Origin: an uncultured Nitratireductor sp.
GTDB lineage: Bacteria; Pseudomonadota; Alphaproteobacteria; Rhizobiales; Rhizobiaceae
Assembly (NCBI RefSeq): GCF_913053745.1
Contig: NZ_CAJXGF010000014.1
Coordinates: 1-47,483 of the forward strand
Direction of reading: 5' to 3'
DNA length: 47,483 nucleotides
The notes beneath the pieces were generated by a model. The model was not told the origin of the DNA and ran no database searches. It was given only the letters and a program-made list of their open reading frames with translations. The translations under genes and the position numbers were made by a program. Positions 7,520-15,754 of the stretch are shown one piece after another. Positions within the stretch are counted from its first letter, which is position 1. Each line of letters opens with the position of its first letter.

Positions 7520-7703
7520 CACATCTGGCATATGTCTGTGCATTTTGAACATCGGGGAAAGGGGAACAGGCCGTGCCTTGATTGATTCCGCCCGGCGGTC
7601 GGCCAGCGTGCAGGGCTATCGTCGCTCACGCTGACCACCTTTCGCGATATCCCGTGGAACGCACCGTTCTGCGAGTCTTGCGGCTTCATGCTGGTGGAAC
7701 CCG
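7520..7703 (+). pseudogene. Remnant of a GNAT-family N-acetyltransferase
   Basis: Pieces of a GNAT domain appear in order but in different frames. HIWHMSVHFEHRGKG corresponds to the beta-4 strand and the acetyl-CoA pyrophosphate loop. TGRALIDSARRSASVQGYRR is the following helix. LTTFRDIPWNAPFCESCGFM is the end of the domain, with the WNAPFYxxxGF pattern typical of one bacterial subgroup. At least two frameshifts separate them and the N-terminal third is missing. It lies 30 bases after the FloR-like remnant, so the two may have arrived and decayed together. Confidence 0.72.
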
Positions 7704-8017
7704 GCAGTTTGCCCCTTTCTCGGCGACCTGTTCTTTTGGGCGTAGCGCATTGTCCGGCTGGGTGCCGGGCCAAAACCGGTCGACAAACGAAATATCGCTG
7801 CCAATGCGAGCCACAGCCTTTGGCCGGGAAGTTCAGAAAGAGGGTAGCATCGGAAACGCCCTCTCATTTCTCGAAGAGCGCTTGGTGATAATATCCCAAG
7901 ACGAAAGGGTGTAATCATATGCAGCTACCCGCTTGCTCAAGCAGTGAGCCGATGGTTACAGGGGCGGGGCTACTGGCGGCGAACGCGCCGCCAGCTATCC
8001 CATTATTGTTCATGCCT
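7704..8017. other. Intergenic, nothing recognised
   Basis: About 310 bases between the GNAT remnant and the end of the PfpI gene. Open frames on both strands are short and show no family motif. The left part could hold the very degenerate tail of the GNAT gene. Confidence 0.35.
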
Positions 8018-8716
8018 TCATTTTACAATGCGCAGTTTGCTCGCTTCCTGGACAAATGGAGCGAACAGCGCTGTCATGGGCTCGGATACATTCTTGGGCG
8101 TGGACGACAAGGTCCCACCTTCGAAAGGTGGTTCTGGATGATATTCTGCTGTTAGCATCGAGGCGGCGGCATAAGGCTGACCTCGCAAACGAGCAACGAT
8201 CGATAGTCCGAAATCCAGTCCCGCAGATACTCCGGCGCCCGTGATCAGATTGCCATCTTGAACCACACGCGCGTCGACAGGTTCGGCGTCGAACTGGGTA
8301 AGGAGAGGAAGCACAGACCAGTGTGTGGTGGCGCGCTTCCCTTGAAGCAACCCGGCTCTTCCAAGAATGAGCGCGCCGGTACAAACGCTGGTTACGAACT
8401 GCGTATGTGAAGCGCGATCACGGATGAAATCGATTGTTGCAGGATCACGTGCTGCAGCAAGCGTGCCATCTGTGCCGCCAGGCGCAAACAGGATCGTTAG
8501 GGCCTGCGGGCAATCTGCCAGCGTAACCGTCGGCTCTATGGCTAATCCCATGTCGCTCTCTACGGGGCGAAGGTCCGTCTGATTGGTAACCAGATGCACG
8601 CGTGCGCCCATCATCCCGGCAAAGAAGTGGTAGGGACCAACCAAATCCAGTGCCGTAAACCCGGGATAGAGGAGCATTGCAATATCTTCGTTACCCATAA
8701 GCTTGACGCCAGGCAA
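8018..8716 (-). CDS. DJ-1/PfpI family protein (isonitrile hydratase-like), separated from its Tat leader by a frameshift
   Basis: A 232-residue glutamine-amidotransferase-like protein. It opens MLLYPGFTALDLVGPYHFFAG, has the nucleophile elbow FVTSVCTGALILGRAGLLQG with the reactive Cys, then RATTHWSVLPLL and GNLITGAGVSAGLDFGL, as in isonitrile hydratase (InhA) and its periplasmic relatives. The open frame begins at TTG 8716 (an ATG is at 8698), neither with a good ribosome binding site. Coding similarity continues upstream: the same frame reads NSAKAADGQSDNWQNEFAS back to an eight-base homopolymer at 8788-8795. Beyond that a twin-arginine leader with a proper start lies in another frame (see 8717-8840). 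As read, the protein would lack its export signal. Confidence 0.85.
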   Translation of the reverse strand: MPGVKLMGNEDIAMLLYPGFTALDLVGPYHFFAGMMGARVHLVTNQTDLRPVESDMGLAIEPTVTLADCPQALTILFAPGGTDGTLAAARDPATIDFIRDRASHTQFVTSVCTGALILGRAGLLQGKRATTHWSVLPLLTQFDAEPVDARVVQDGNLITGAGVSAGLDFGLSIVARLRGQPYAAASMLTAEYHPEPPFEGGTLSSTPKNVSEPMTALFAPFVQEASKLRIVK

Positions 8717-8840
8717 GCTGGCGAACTCGTTTTGCCAGTTGTCGCTTTGTCCGTCGGCAGCCTTGGCTGAGTTCAGATACTGTGCCGAAAAAAAAGGTGC
8801 CGTAGGCCAAGGCCATCAATACATCTCTCCGATGCAACAT
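8717..8840 (-). other. Detached Tat signal leader of the PfpI gene with homopolymer frameshift
   Basis: On the minus strand ATG 8840 follows GAGGA by six bases and encodes MLHRRDVLMALAYGTFF, a twin-arginine type leader (HRRDVLMA). The frame is then lost in a run of eight A/T pairs (8788-8795). With seven instead of eight, it would continue through FSAQYLNSAKAADGQ into the PfpI domain without a stop. The intact gene would span 8018-8840. The shift may be a real mutation, slippage-based phase variation, or a sequencing error in the run. Confidence 0.72.
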
Positions 8841-8939
8841 TTTGGGTCCTCAAATGTTCGTGCGGTGTTTCCTGTTCGAGCCCCAATGTGCGTGGTTATT
8901 TCTCCTGGCAGCAATGACATAGTTCCGTTAAATACGGCC

Positions 8940-9881
8940 ATGGTTCATCGTGTGGGAATTCTGCTCTTTCCAGACTTCCAATTGCTTGATGCTGCCGGGC
9001 CTATGGCCGTGCTGGAGTCAGCCGCAAGCGATCCGGAGAAGCCCGAGTATCGGGTTGAATTGCTGTCTGAAAAGGGCGGCGGCATGCGGAGTTCGGGTGG
9101 AGCTACGCTGCAAACGCAAAGTTTTTCCGGCGCAGGAGTTTTCGATACAGTCCTCGTGTGCGGCGGCGTTGGGGCAGTCGACGCCCAGATTGATGAGCAG
9201 ACCATGGGGTCTCTTATTCGTCACTTCGAAAACGGTCAGCGAACGGGAAGCGTTTGCACCGGCGCGTTCATCTTGGCGCGCGGGGGATGCTTGCGTGGGA
9301 AGCGCGTTACGACACACTGGCGCTATGCAAGTGCGTTGGCGCAGCGTTACCCCGATGTCACTGTTGAAGCCGATCGGATCTGGGTTCGCGACGGATCGAT
9401 ATGGACATCGGCGGGGGTTAGCGCTGGCATGGATTTAGCCATGGCTATCGTCGCCGAAGATCACGGCGCTTCGGTTGCCCGCCAGATCGCTCAGGAACTG
9501 GTGATCTACTACCGGCGCCCGGGCGGCCAGTCACAATTCTCCGCCTTGCTTGAAAAAGGAGAAGCGAGTGGCCGTTTTTCGGCTTTGCTGGCCTGGATAC
9601 GAGAAAACATCGACGCCAGCCACTCCGTTGAGAGTTTGGCTGCAAGGGCTGCTATGAGTCCGAGGCATTTCTCGCGCACATTTCTTAAAGAAACGGGGGT
9701 CACGCCTGCACGCGCAGTCGAGCAAATCCGGCTTGAAACTGCAAGGGAGTGGGTGGAACGTAGGACACATTCGCTTGCCCATATTGCCAGCGCGACAGGC
9801 TATGGATCGACGGACCGGATGCGGAATTCTTTCCTGCGCGGTTTCGGTATCACTCCGCAATCGCTCCGCCGGGTCTTTTGA
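8940..9881 (+). CDS. GlxA-family transcriptional regulator (DJ-1/PfpI domain + AraC HTH)
   Basis: A 313-residue regulator. Residues 1-190 form a class I glutamine amidotransferase-like DJ-1/PfpI domain (VGILLFPDFQLLDAAGPMAV, GSVCTGAFILARGGCLRGKR, ISTSAGVSAG-like end WTSAGVSAGMDLAMAI). Residues 210-313 form an AraC DNA-binding domain with two HTH units (SVESLAARAAMSPRHFSRTF and HSLAHIASATGYGSTDRMRN). The ATG at 8940 gives the usual family length; in-frame ATG 8886 is possible, and neither has a clear ribosome binding site. Divergent from the PfpI gene, it probably regulates that gene, and perhaps once also the decayed exporter downstream. The sensed ligand is unknown. Confidence 0.9.
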   Translation: MVHRVGILLFPDFQLLDAAGPMAVLESAASDPEKPEYRVELLSEKGGGMRSSGGATLQTQSFSGAGVFDTVLVCGGVGAVDAQIDEQTMGSLIRHFENGQRTGSVCTGAFILARGGCLRGKRVTTHWRYASALAQRYPDVTVEADRIWVRDGSIWTSAGVSAGMDLAMAIVAEDHGASVARQIAQELVIYYRRPGGQSQFSALLEKGEASGRFSALLAWIRENIDASHSVESLAARAAMSPRHFSRTFLKETGVTPARAVEQIRLETAREWVERRTHSLAHIASATGYGSTDRMRNSFLRGFGITPQSLRRVF

Positions 9882-10059
9882 GGGAACTCACACTTTCTAC
9901 TCGGTGGAAACACCGGGGGACAGTTCTCGACGCCCAGATTTTGCGTCTCTATGCGATAGCCCTGGTGAATGGCGTGTCGTCGATGGCGTTTATTCCGTAA
10001 AGATGGGTTTACCGGTTGCCTGTTCGGCGCGAAAGCCATGGGCGGTATCGTTCGCCACG

Positions 10060-10615
10060 CATGGTTTCGGCATTGGATATTTTCTGGCATCGGCCTTGGG
10101 CTATCTCTGCGCCGGCAGACTCGCATCGACGATCCGCGGCTCGATCTCGGCCTGTTCCGTGATCGCAACGTCTCCATTGTGATCCTGACTGGCCTTCTTT
10201 CGTTGGTGCTCACCAGCACCGACGCCGGTGCCGTGGCCTTCATCGTCTCGAGCATGATCGCCGGCATCGGCTACGGTTTGTCGTTCAGCCTTGTTGCCGA
10301 GGTCGCGGTGTCGGCGGTTCCCGCTGAACGGGCCGGAGCCGCCGGGTCGATCGCGGAGACCAGCAACGAACCAGGCAATGCACTCGGTATCACGCTGCTA
10401 GGAGCGCTCGCGCCCTTAGCTCCCGGCTGCTTGGCCCGGAGTTTCTGGAACATTTAACGAAACCTCGATTATGTAGCATTGCCCTGGAAACCGCCGCCCA
10501 GGCAAAGGAAGCCTCCCTCACCGATCTGCATATCGCGGTCGGCGTCGACGGGCCGCTTACGCTGATAGTCGGCATCGTTGCGTGGCGTCGGCCGCCGAGA
10601 AGTCTATCGGAGTAA
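10060..10615 (+). pseudogene. Remnant of a DHA2 (EmrB/QacA-type) MFS exporter
   Basis: The plus strand reads RRQTRIDDPRLDLGLFRDRN, the loop before helix 9 of a 14-helix DHA2 pump. It jumps directly to IAGIGYGLSFSLVAEVAVSA and VPAERAGAAGSIAETSNEPG, NALGITLLGAL (compare PPEKAG...SETVQELGIALGVALFG in the intact pump at 22605-24182). A frameshift near 10440-10480 is followed by DLHIAVGVDGPLTLIVGIVAWRR, the last helix, ending at TAA 10613-10615. The first eight helices and an internal block are missing. It follows the GlxA-type regulator, which may once have controlled it. Confidence 0.75.
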
Positions 10616-10766
10616 CCGTGCTGCGGCGGCAAACGCCGATGATTGATCGTCAGTGGGGAGTGCCGGCCGATAGGGTTGCGCACTCCCTCTCACGTCGCTG
10701 ATCCGCACGCTTGCCGTCTTTCTGGACCCTGGAAGCAAGGCGTGCCGCTGCCCAGACACTGGTCAG

Positions 10767-11993
10767 TTACCCACGGTTACGGAAGCGCCGGGTCCCTCGG
10801 GTCAGCATCGCCATTGCTGGCACGCAGCAGCACAGCAAGCCGCTGGTGATCAGGACAGGACCGGTTCCGAAAGTCCCTATCAAGGGGGCGATGAGCGCTA
10901 GGCTGACCGGGGCTAGCCCGTATGAGCAAAGAAAGTCGATTGCCGATACGCGGGCAAGCCTCTCTGCGGGAATCTCTCGCTGGATCGCGGTAAACCAGGG
11001 TACGTTGAAAAGTTCGATGCCCAGACCGGCCATGAAAAAGGCCGCAATTGGCACTGCCATGGAACCGGGAACCAGCAGGCCGAACGGAACGAAACCATAG
11101 AGCGTGAGCCCGCCAAGCGCCCACCAGCCAATCGATTGCGGCTTCCATCTGGCAATGACGAAGGCACCGAAAAGGGCACCGAGCGTGTAGCTCGTGACCG
11201 ACGCGGTCAGCAGTTGCGGTCCGCCATACCGGGCCTCGCTGACGAGCGGCAGGACAATGCTCGTGACCGAATATCCAAAGGCGATTACCACGGTGAGGGC
11301 GGCCAGTCCCGCCGTGAACCATGGATGGCGTCTGGCTTCCTGAAGTCCCTCGGAAAGCTCCGCAACAAAACGGCCGGGGCTGAGCGCCTCCGGGCGCTTG
11401 CCGCTGCTTGAAGACACCGGCCACGGTGGCAGGAAGGCGCTGACAACCCACATCCCCGCAATTGCATAAAGGGTGGAGGCCACCCCGAACTGTAGCGCTG
11501 CCCAGGTGGCAAGTGCGGGGCCGGCAAAGGTGCTGACCCGCACCGATATGGTCAGCAAGGCATTGCCCGCCTGGCGTTGCGTGTCGGGCACAATCCTCGG
11601 AAACAGGGCCTGATACGCGGTTCGGCAGGCACCCTGCCCAAAACCGGCAATGCCCGCTCCGACGATGGCGGCAACAACGCCGCCCAACCCAGCAATGCTT
11701 GCGAGGATCGGCAGAAGCCCCAGTGCCGCGGTCAGGCTGGCCAGCCGGATCATGCGGCGCGGGCCCGACCTGTCCGCAAGAACGCCCCCCACCGGCATTG
11801 CCAGAACGAAACCGAGCGTGCGGGCAGCGAGCGCAAGCCCGGCTTCGCCCGCGCTCATCCCACCCTCGACGATGGCAAGTCCCAGCACGAAGGGCAGCGC
11901 CCATGTTGCCAGACCCGAAGCGGTGCTGCCGGTCCACAGCCTTAGAAAATCGGGGCTCCGCAACAGGCTTCTATCGGCTGTCAGGCTCGTCAT
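10767..11993 (-). CDS. MFS transporter, EntS-like (DHA3-type 12-helix exporter)
   Basis: A 408-residue, 12-helix major facilitator protein. The first helix follows LLRSPDFLRLWTGSTASGLA, and loop 2-3 carries GGVLADRSGPRRMIRLASL, the D-R-x-G-x-R/K-R motif of drug and siderophore exporters such as EntS. The hydrophobic pattern is regular and the length typical. AAGAAGAG stands about seven bases before the ATG. It starts 54 bases after the pseudoazurin gene and reads in the same direction, so it may be the last gene of the cobalamin-riboswitch operon. Export of a metal chelator or of a toxic compound is plausible by family; the substrate cannot be read from the sequence. Confidence 0.9.
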   Translation of the reverse strand: MTSLTADRSLLRSPDFLRLWTGSTASGLATWALPFVLGLAIVEGGMSAGEAGLALAARTLGFVLAMPVGGVLADRSGPRRMIRLASLTAALGLLPILASIAGLGGVVAAIVGAGIAGFGQGACRTAYQALFPRIVPDTQRQAGNALLTISVRVSTFAGPALATWAALQFGVASTLYAIAGMWVVSAFLPPWPVSSSSGKRPEALSPGRFVAELSEGLQEARRHPWFTAGLAALTVVIAFGYSVTSIVLPLVSEARYGGPQLLTASVTSYTLGALFGAFVIARWKPQSIGWWALGGLTLYGFVPFGLLVPGSMAVPIAAFFMAGLGIELFNVPWFTAIQREIPAERLARVSAIDFLCSYGLAPVSLALIAPLIGTFGTGPVLITSGLLCCCVPAMAMLTRGTRRFRNRG

Positions 11994-12047
11994 CGCTTGC
12001 TCTTCTTGCCCGTGGACCTTGGATCGTGGACCGTGAACCGGCCTTGC

Positions 12048-12473
12048 TCACGGCGCATTCTCCCGAATGATTTTTTCAAACCGTTCGCGGGCGCGTTTCG
12101 GCAGGCTTTCCGGCAGGACTGGCCCTACAGTCTCTCCCACTCGTATCAGCATCACCATGCCCATGGAGAAGTGAGGCGAACACTTGATGCCGTAGATGCC
12201 CGGCTCCGAGAGGGTTACGGTGAAATCCTCGTTGATCTTGCTGCGAAACGGCTCCGCGCTTTCGGGCGTCATGCCTTCAATGGTGGCTGCGTTGTGCGTT
12301 GGCTGTTCGGGCAGGAAGCGCACGCTGTCGCCGGGCGCGATGGCGAGAAATTCGGGCTCATAGATCATCGTCCCGTTTTCGCTTCGCGTGTACATCTTCA
12401 CTTCATGGGTCTCCGCATAAGCGGTGGGAGCAAACATGATGACGGTTATGAACAGGAAGGCATGAATTCTCAC
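12048..12473 (-). CDS. Pseudoazurin (type 1 blue copper protein)
   Basis: A 141-residue periplasmic cupredoxin with a 20-residue signal peptide (MRIHAFLFITVIMFAPTAYA). The mature part has all four type 1 copper ligands: His60, Cys98, His101 and Met106. After removal of the leader these are positions 40, 78, 81 and 86, the numbering of classical pseudoazurin. The strand PTHNAATIEGMTPESAEPF and GIYGIKCSPHFSMGM are family hallmarks. Pseudoazurin passes electrons to nitrite or nitrous oxide reductase or other periplasmic oxidoreductases. None is encoded nearby. Instead its ATG overlaps the stop codon of the ABC ATPase gene (ATGA), so it is made together with the importer, which is unusual. Confidence 0.95.
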   Translation of the reverse strand: MRIHAFLFITVIMFAPTAYAETHEVKMYTRSENGTMIYEPEFLAIAPGDSVRFLPEQPTHNAATIEGMTPESAEPFRSKINEDFTVTLSEPGIYGIKCSPHFSMGMVMLIRVGETVGPVLPESLPKRARERFEKIIRENAP

Positions 12474-13246
12474 GAGGCTGAAATCTCCATATGGTGAAAG
12501 CGAAAAACGGTCGCGTTGTCGGCGGGGTCGCGCAGCGGCGTGGCGTTGACGCGAAAAACCGAAGCGAGCCGCTCCGGTGTCAAAACCTCTCCGGGAGGGC
12601 CGCAGGCAACCATCTCCCCGCGTTCCATGATCGCCAGCCGGTCGCAGCCCATGGCCTGGTTCAGGTCGTGCACGGCAACGATCACCGTCACGGGCAGGTG
12701 GCCGATGAGGCGCAGGAGCGCGAGCTGATGATGAATGTCGAGATGATTGGTAGGCTCATCGAGAAGCAGAAGCCGTGGGCGTTGCGCAAGCGCGCGGGCG
12801 ATCTGAACGCGCTGTCGCTCGCCGCCCGAAAGCGTGTCCCAGCGGTTTTCCGCCATGCTGTTCATGCCGACCGTGTGCAGGGCGTTCTGCACGATGGACC
12901 TATCTTCCTGTCCGAAGGGCGCGAGCGAGGAAAGCCAAGGCGTGCGGCCCAGTTCAACCACGTCGCGCACGGTGAGCGCCTCCGAAGTTTCCGCATGCTG
13001 TTCGACGAAAGCCATGCGGCGGGCGATCTCTCGCCTTGAAAGTTCGTGTGCCGGCTTCCCATCGAGCAGGACCGAGCCTCTGGCGCGTGGCAAAAGTCCG
13101 GCAATCAGCTTGAGCAACGTCGATTTGCCTGAGCCGTTGGGGCCGATAAGGCCAAAGGTTTCCCCCGCGTTGATCTCCATGGAGACGCCGTTCACGATGG
13201 ATTTCGTCCCGGCGGACCATCCCAGATCGTTTGCAACAACTCTCAC
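12470..13246 (-). CDS. ABC transporter ATP-binding protein (FecE/BtuD type)
   Basis: A 258-residue ATPase of the metal-chelate/B12 import class. Seen: Walker A GPNGSGKST, Q-loop FVEQHAE, signature LSGGERQRVQIARALAQ, Walker B LLLLDEPTNHLD and the switch His in AVHDLNQAM. The GTG start at 13246 overlaps the permease stop (GTGA) and has GGAGG five bases upstream. It would form the BtuC2D2-like complex with the permease encoded before it and power uptake by the periplasmic binding protein. The cobalamin riboswitch at the head of the operon points to a corrinoid or cobalt-related substrate. By sequence alone the class cannot be told from siderophore ATPases. Confidence 0.93.
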   Translation of the reverse strand: MRVVANDLGWSAGTKSIVNGVSMEINAGETFGLIGPNGSGKSTLLKLIAGLLPRARGSVLLDGKPAHELSRREIARRMAFVEQHAETSEALTVRDVVELGRTPWLSSLAPFGQEDRSIVQNALHTVGMNSMAENRWDTLSGGERQRVQIARALAQRPRLLLLDEPTNHLDIHHQLALLRLIGHLPVTVIVAVHDLNQAMGCDRLAIMERGEMVACGPPGEVLTPERLASVFRVNATPLRDPADNATVFRFHHMEISAS

Positions 13247-14283
13247 AATTGCCTCCGTTTTTGCAGGAGAATGAGCGCGAAGCCCGGTGCGCCGACAAGT
13301 GCGGTGACGACCCCGATGGGCACCACCTGGCCGGGGATCAGAATGCGGGAGGCGACATCCGCCGCGATCATGAAAATGGCTCCGGCCAGAGCGGATGCGG
13401 GAACCAGCCTCGCGTGGCGCGGGCCGACGAGAAAGCGCATTGCATGCGGAATGACGAGGCCGACAAAGCTGATTGAGCCAACGAGGCTCACCATGCTTGC
13501 GGTCATCAGGGTTGCCGCGCCAATGAGCACGATCTGAACCTTCCGGACGGCAACGCCAAGCGATGCAGCCGACGACACGCCGAATGAAAAGGCGTCCATC
13601 GCGCGCACACACCACAGGCATATGACAAACCCCACGGCCACCACCGGCACGGCCAGGCCAATGTCGTCCCACCGCGCCCCGGAGAGATTGCCAAGCAGCC
13701 AGAACATGATGCCGCGCGCCTGTTCGGCGCTTGCCGATTTCGCGATGATGAAAGAGGTGAGAGCATTGAAGAGCTGCGATCCGGCGATGCCTGCCAGAAC
13801 AAGCTGTGCAGACCCGCCTCCCGATGCGTGTGCCAGAATTGCCACGAGCACAAAGGCCAGCGAGGCGCCGACGAAGGCACCTGCCGATATGCCGAGCAGA
13901 CCGCCACCCACACCGAGTATGGTAACGGCTACGGCGCCGGTCGACGCACCGGCGGACACGCCGAGAAGATAGGGGTCGGCAAGCGCGTTGCGCACGATCG
14001 ATTGCAGAACCACGCCCGAAAGGGCAAGGCCCGCGCCGCAAGCGGCTGCGATAAGCGTGCGCGGCAGTCTGTAATTCCAGATGATTCCGCCATCGATCGG
14101 GTCCACCGCATGCCCGGCGTTCCACAGATTGTTGCCAATCACCGCCATCACGGTGTCGACGGGCAGCGGAAGCTCGCCGACGACAACGCCGGCAAGCACC
14201 GCGGCCACGAGCAGACAGCAACCGGGCAAACCCCATAAAGCGAAAGGCCGCAGGGAAGAGCCTGCGGCCATTGCCACACTCAT
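13243..14283 (-). CDS. FecCD/BtuC-family ABC transporter permease
   Basis: A 346-residue permease with about ten membrane helices. Family marks are visible: IWNYRLPRTLIAAACGAGLA, LSGVVLQSIVRNALADPYLLG, VSAGASTGAV, and near the end GSISFVGLVIPHAMRFLVGP plus GQVVPIGVVTALVGAPGFAL. It forms the homodimeric channel of a vitamin B12 / ferric siderophore importer in the inner membrane. Its ATG overlaps the stop of the binding-protein gene (ATGA) and its stop overlaps the ATPase GTG, so the three are tightly coupled. Family membership is certain; the substrate is inferred from the riboswitch. Confidence 0.94.
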   Translation of the reverse strand: MSVAMAAGSSLRPFALWGLPGCCLLVAAVLAGVVVGELPLPVDTVMAVIGNNLWNAGHAVDPIDGGIIWNYRLPRTLIAAACGAGLALSGVVLQSIVRNALADPYLLGVSAGASTGAVAVTILGVGGGLLGISAGAFVGASLAFVLVAILAHASGGGSAQLVLAGIAGSQLFNALTSFIIAKSASAEQARGIMFWLLGNLSGARWDDIGLAVPVVAVGFVICLWCVRAMDAFSFGVSSAASLGVAVRKVQIVLIGAATLMTASMVSLVGSISFVGLVIPHAMRFLVGPRHARLVPASALAGAIFMIAADVASRILIPGQVVPIGVVTALVGAPGFALILLQKRRQL

Positions 14284-15290
14284 TTGAGATCGAACGCGGG
14301 AAGCGCCTCGACCAGGGTTTCGAGCGCATCAACATTGCGGATCGAAGGGTCCATCGAGTGGGCGTCGAGGATCACGATCCGGCCGTTCTTCACGGCATCC
14401 ATCTGGCTCACGACCGGATCGGTCTTGAGGAACTCCAGCTTCTTCTCCACATCGTCGGCCGGCATGCGGCGGCGTTCCATCCGGGCCAGAACGATGATGG
14501 ACGGGTTCGCGCGCGCGATGCTCTCCCAGCTCACGGTCGGCCATTCCTCGTCGCTTTCCACGACATTTCCAAGGCCAAGCTGTTCCATCATGAATGCGGG
14601 TGGACCCTTGCGCCCGGCAACATAGGGATCGGCATCCATCTCCGCTGAAGAGAACCAGAACACCGCCGTTGCGCCGTCGAGATCGAGCGCGTTCGCTTTC
14701 TCGACCGCCGCTTTCTGACGCGCTTTGAGATTGGCGATCAGCGCATCGCCTCGATCGGCCACATCGAATATACGGGAAAGCTCGTGTACCCCCGCATAGA
14801 TACCTTCCATCTCGAACATGGCACTGCGTGTGCCGTCCGATCCGATCGAATTGTCTTTTTGCCAGCAATCGGCAGGCAGGATATAGGTCTTGATGCCGAC
14901 ATCGGCGAACTGTTCACGCGTTGCGACGATGCCCTGCGGACCGATATGCCACTCATACTGGGCGGCGACGAGTTCCGGTCGTTTGCCGACCACGCTTTCA
15001 AAGCTGGGATCGTCATCCGCCAGTCGCTCGACCTTTGCATTCACGTCTTTGTATTGCGGCAGCACATCCGTAAACCAGACGGATGTGCCGGAAACCTTGT
15101 CGCCAAGACCGAGCGAGTAGAGAACTTCCGTGGCCGCCTGTCCCACGGTGACCGCGCTTTCGGGCGCTTTTTCGAATGTGAGGTCAACACCGCAATTGGT
15201 GAGGTTCAGTGGATAGGTAGTTTCCGCATGCGCGGAACCGGCAAGGCAGACAGCGCCGACGGCTGCGGCGGATAGGACGCGGAAAAGCAT
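14280..15290 (-). CDS. ABC transporter substrate-binding protein (BtuF/FepB-like, TroA superfamily)
   Basis: A 336-residue periplasmic binding protein with a 22-residue signal peptide ending in GSAHA. It follows the class III pattern: an N-terminal lobe (VGQAATEVLYSLGLGDKVSG), a long backbone helix, and a C-terminal lobe with WPTVSWESIARANPSIIVLA. Cys near residue 33 (LTNCGVDLTF) and in ADCWQKD recur in the paralogue at 18059-19054 and may form a disulfide. GGAG precedes the ATG by eight bases. It is the first gene after the cobalamin riboswitch, about 270 bases downstream, so it most likely binds a corrinoid or a related metal complex. No TonB-dependent outer-membrane receptor is visible here. 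Confidence 0.9.
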   Translation of the reverse strand: MLFRVLSAAAVGAVCLAGSAHAETTYPLNLTNCGVDLTFEKAPESAVTVGQAATEVLYSLGLGDKVSGTSVWFTDVLPQYKDVNAKVERLADDDPSFESVVGKRPELVAAQYEWHIGPQGIVATREQFADVGIKTYILPADCWQKDNSIGSDGTRSAMFEMEGIYAGVHELSRIFDVADRGDALIANLKARQKAAVEKANALDLDGATAVFWFSSAEMDADPYVAGRKGPPAFMMEQLGLGNVVESDEEWPTVSWESIARANPSIIVLARMERRRMPADDVEKKLEFLKTDPVVSQMDAVKNGRIVILDAHSMDPSIRNVDALETLVEALPAFDLK

Positions 15291-15559
15291 GAATGTCTCC
15301 GGAATGCGGTTAAGACGGAGACACGGGAAAGATTGCCGAGTTTATGGTTGAACGTCGAGCGGTCCCCGACGGGACGCGCATACGTTCTGGCTGTCGCCAA
15401 CGCCTTATGAGAAGGCTGACAAGACTGCATTCGACACCTCTCCGGACACCCCGCCCGGTTTGCGTTTCGTCAGAGCAGCGGCCGGAAAAGTGAATTCCGG
15501 TTCTCCCGATGCTCCATCAACAGGCCGGGATCGTCCTTCGCGTGTTCGAACGAACATTG
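15291..15559 (-). other. Leader between the riboswitch and the first importer gene
   Basis: About 270 bases of untranslated leader on the minus strand. It includes the hairpin CCGGAA-ttcact-TTCCGG at about 15485-15503, which could belong to the expression platform. No gene is recognised. Confidence 0.4.
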
Positions 15560-15738
15560 GGCGACCCGGTGTCGGCAGGTCTCCTGACTGACGGATCGTG
15601 GCGTGTGGCGCCTTCCCATGGCTCGAAAACCACAGTGGCATTTGGCTTCACGCTCATCGCCTACAGTTGCGGGGGCAGTTTCGTTTCGCCGGACAGGCCG
15701 GCGGCGAATTCCCTTTTCATTCCTTACGGAAACCGACA
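15560..15738 (-). promoter_or_regulatory. Cobalamin (adenosylcobalamin-type) riboswitch
   Basis: On the minus strand the conserved blocks appear in order: AAGGGAA near the 5' end, the CTGCCCCCGCAACTGTA block (15677-15661 region), GAGCGTGAAGCCAAATGCCACTG, GAGCCATGGGAAGGCG, and the B12 box GTCAGGAGACCTGCCGACAC (15581-15562 region). Together they form the multi-helix B12 aptamer. When the cofactor binds, genes downstream (importer, pseudoazurin, perhaps the MFS exporter) should be shut off. The 5' limit is approximate. Confidence 0.94.
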
Positions 15739-15754
15739 TCTCTCTTGTAGAGAT
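15738..15754. promoter_or_regulatory. Inverted repeat at the 5' end of the riboswitch
   Basis: ATCTCT-cttgt-AGAGAT, a perfect 6-5-6 palindrome just upstream of the aptamer core. On the minus strand TTGTCA lies upstream of it. It may be an operator or a 5' stabilising hairpin; support is only the symmetry. Confidence 0.35.
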
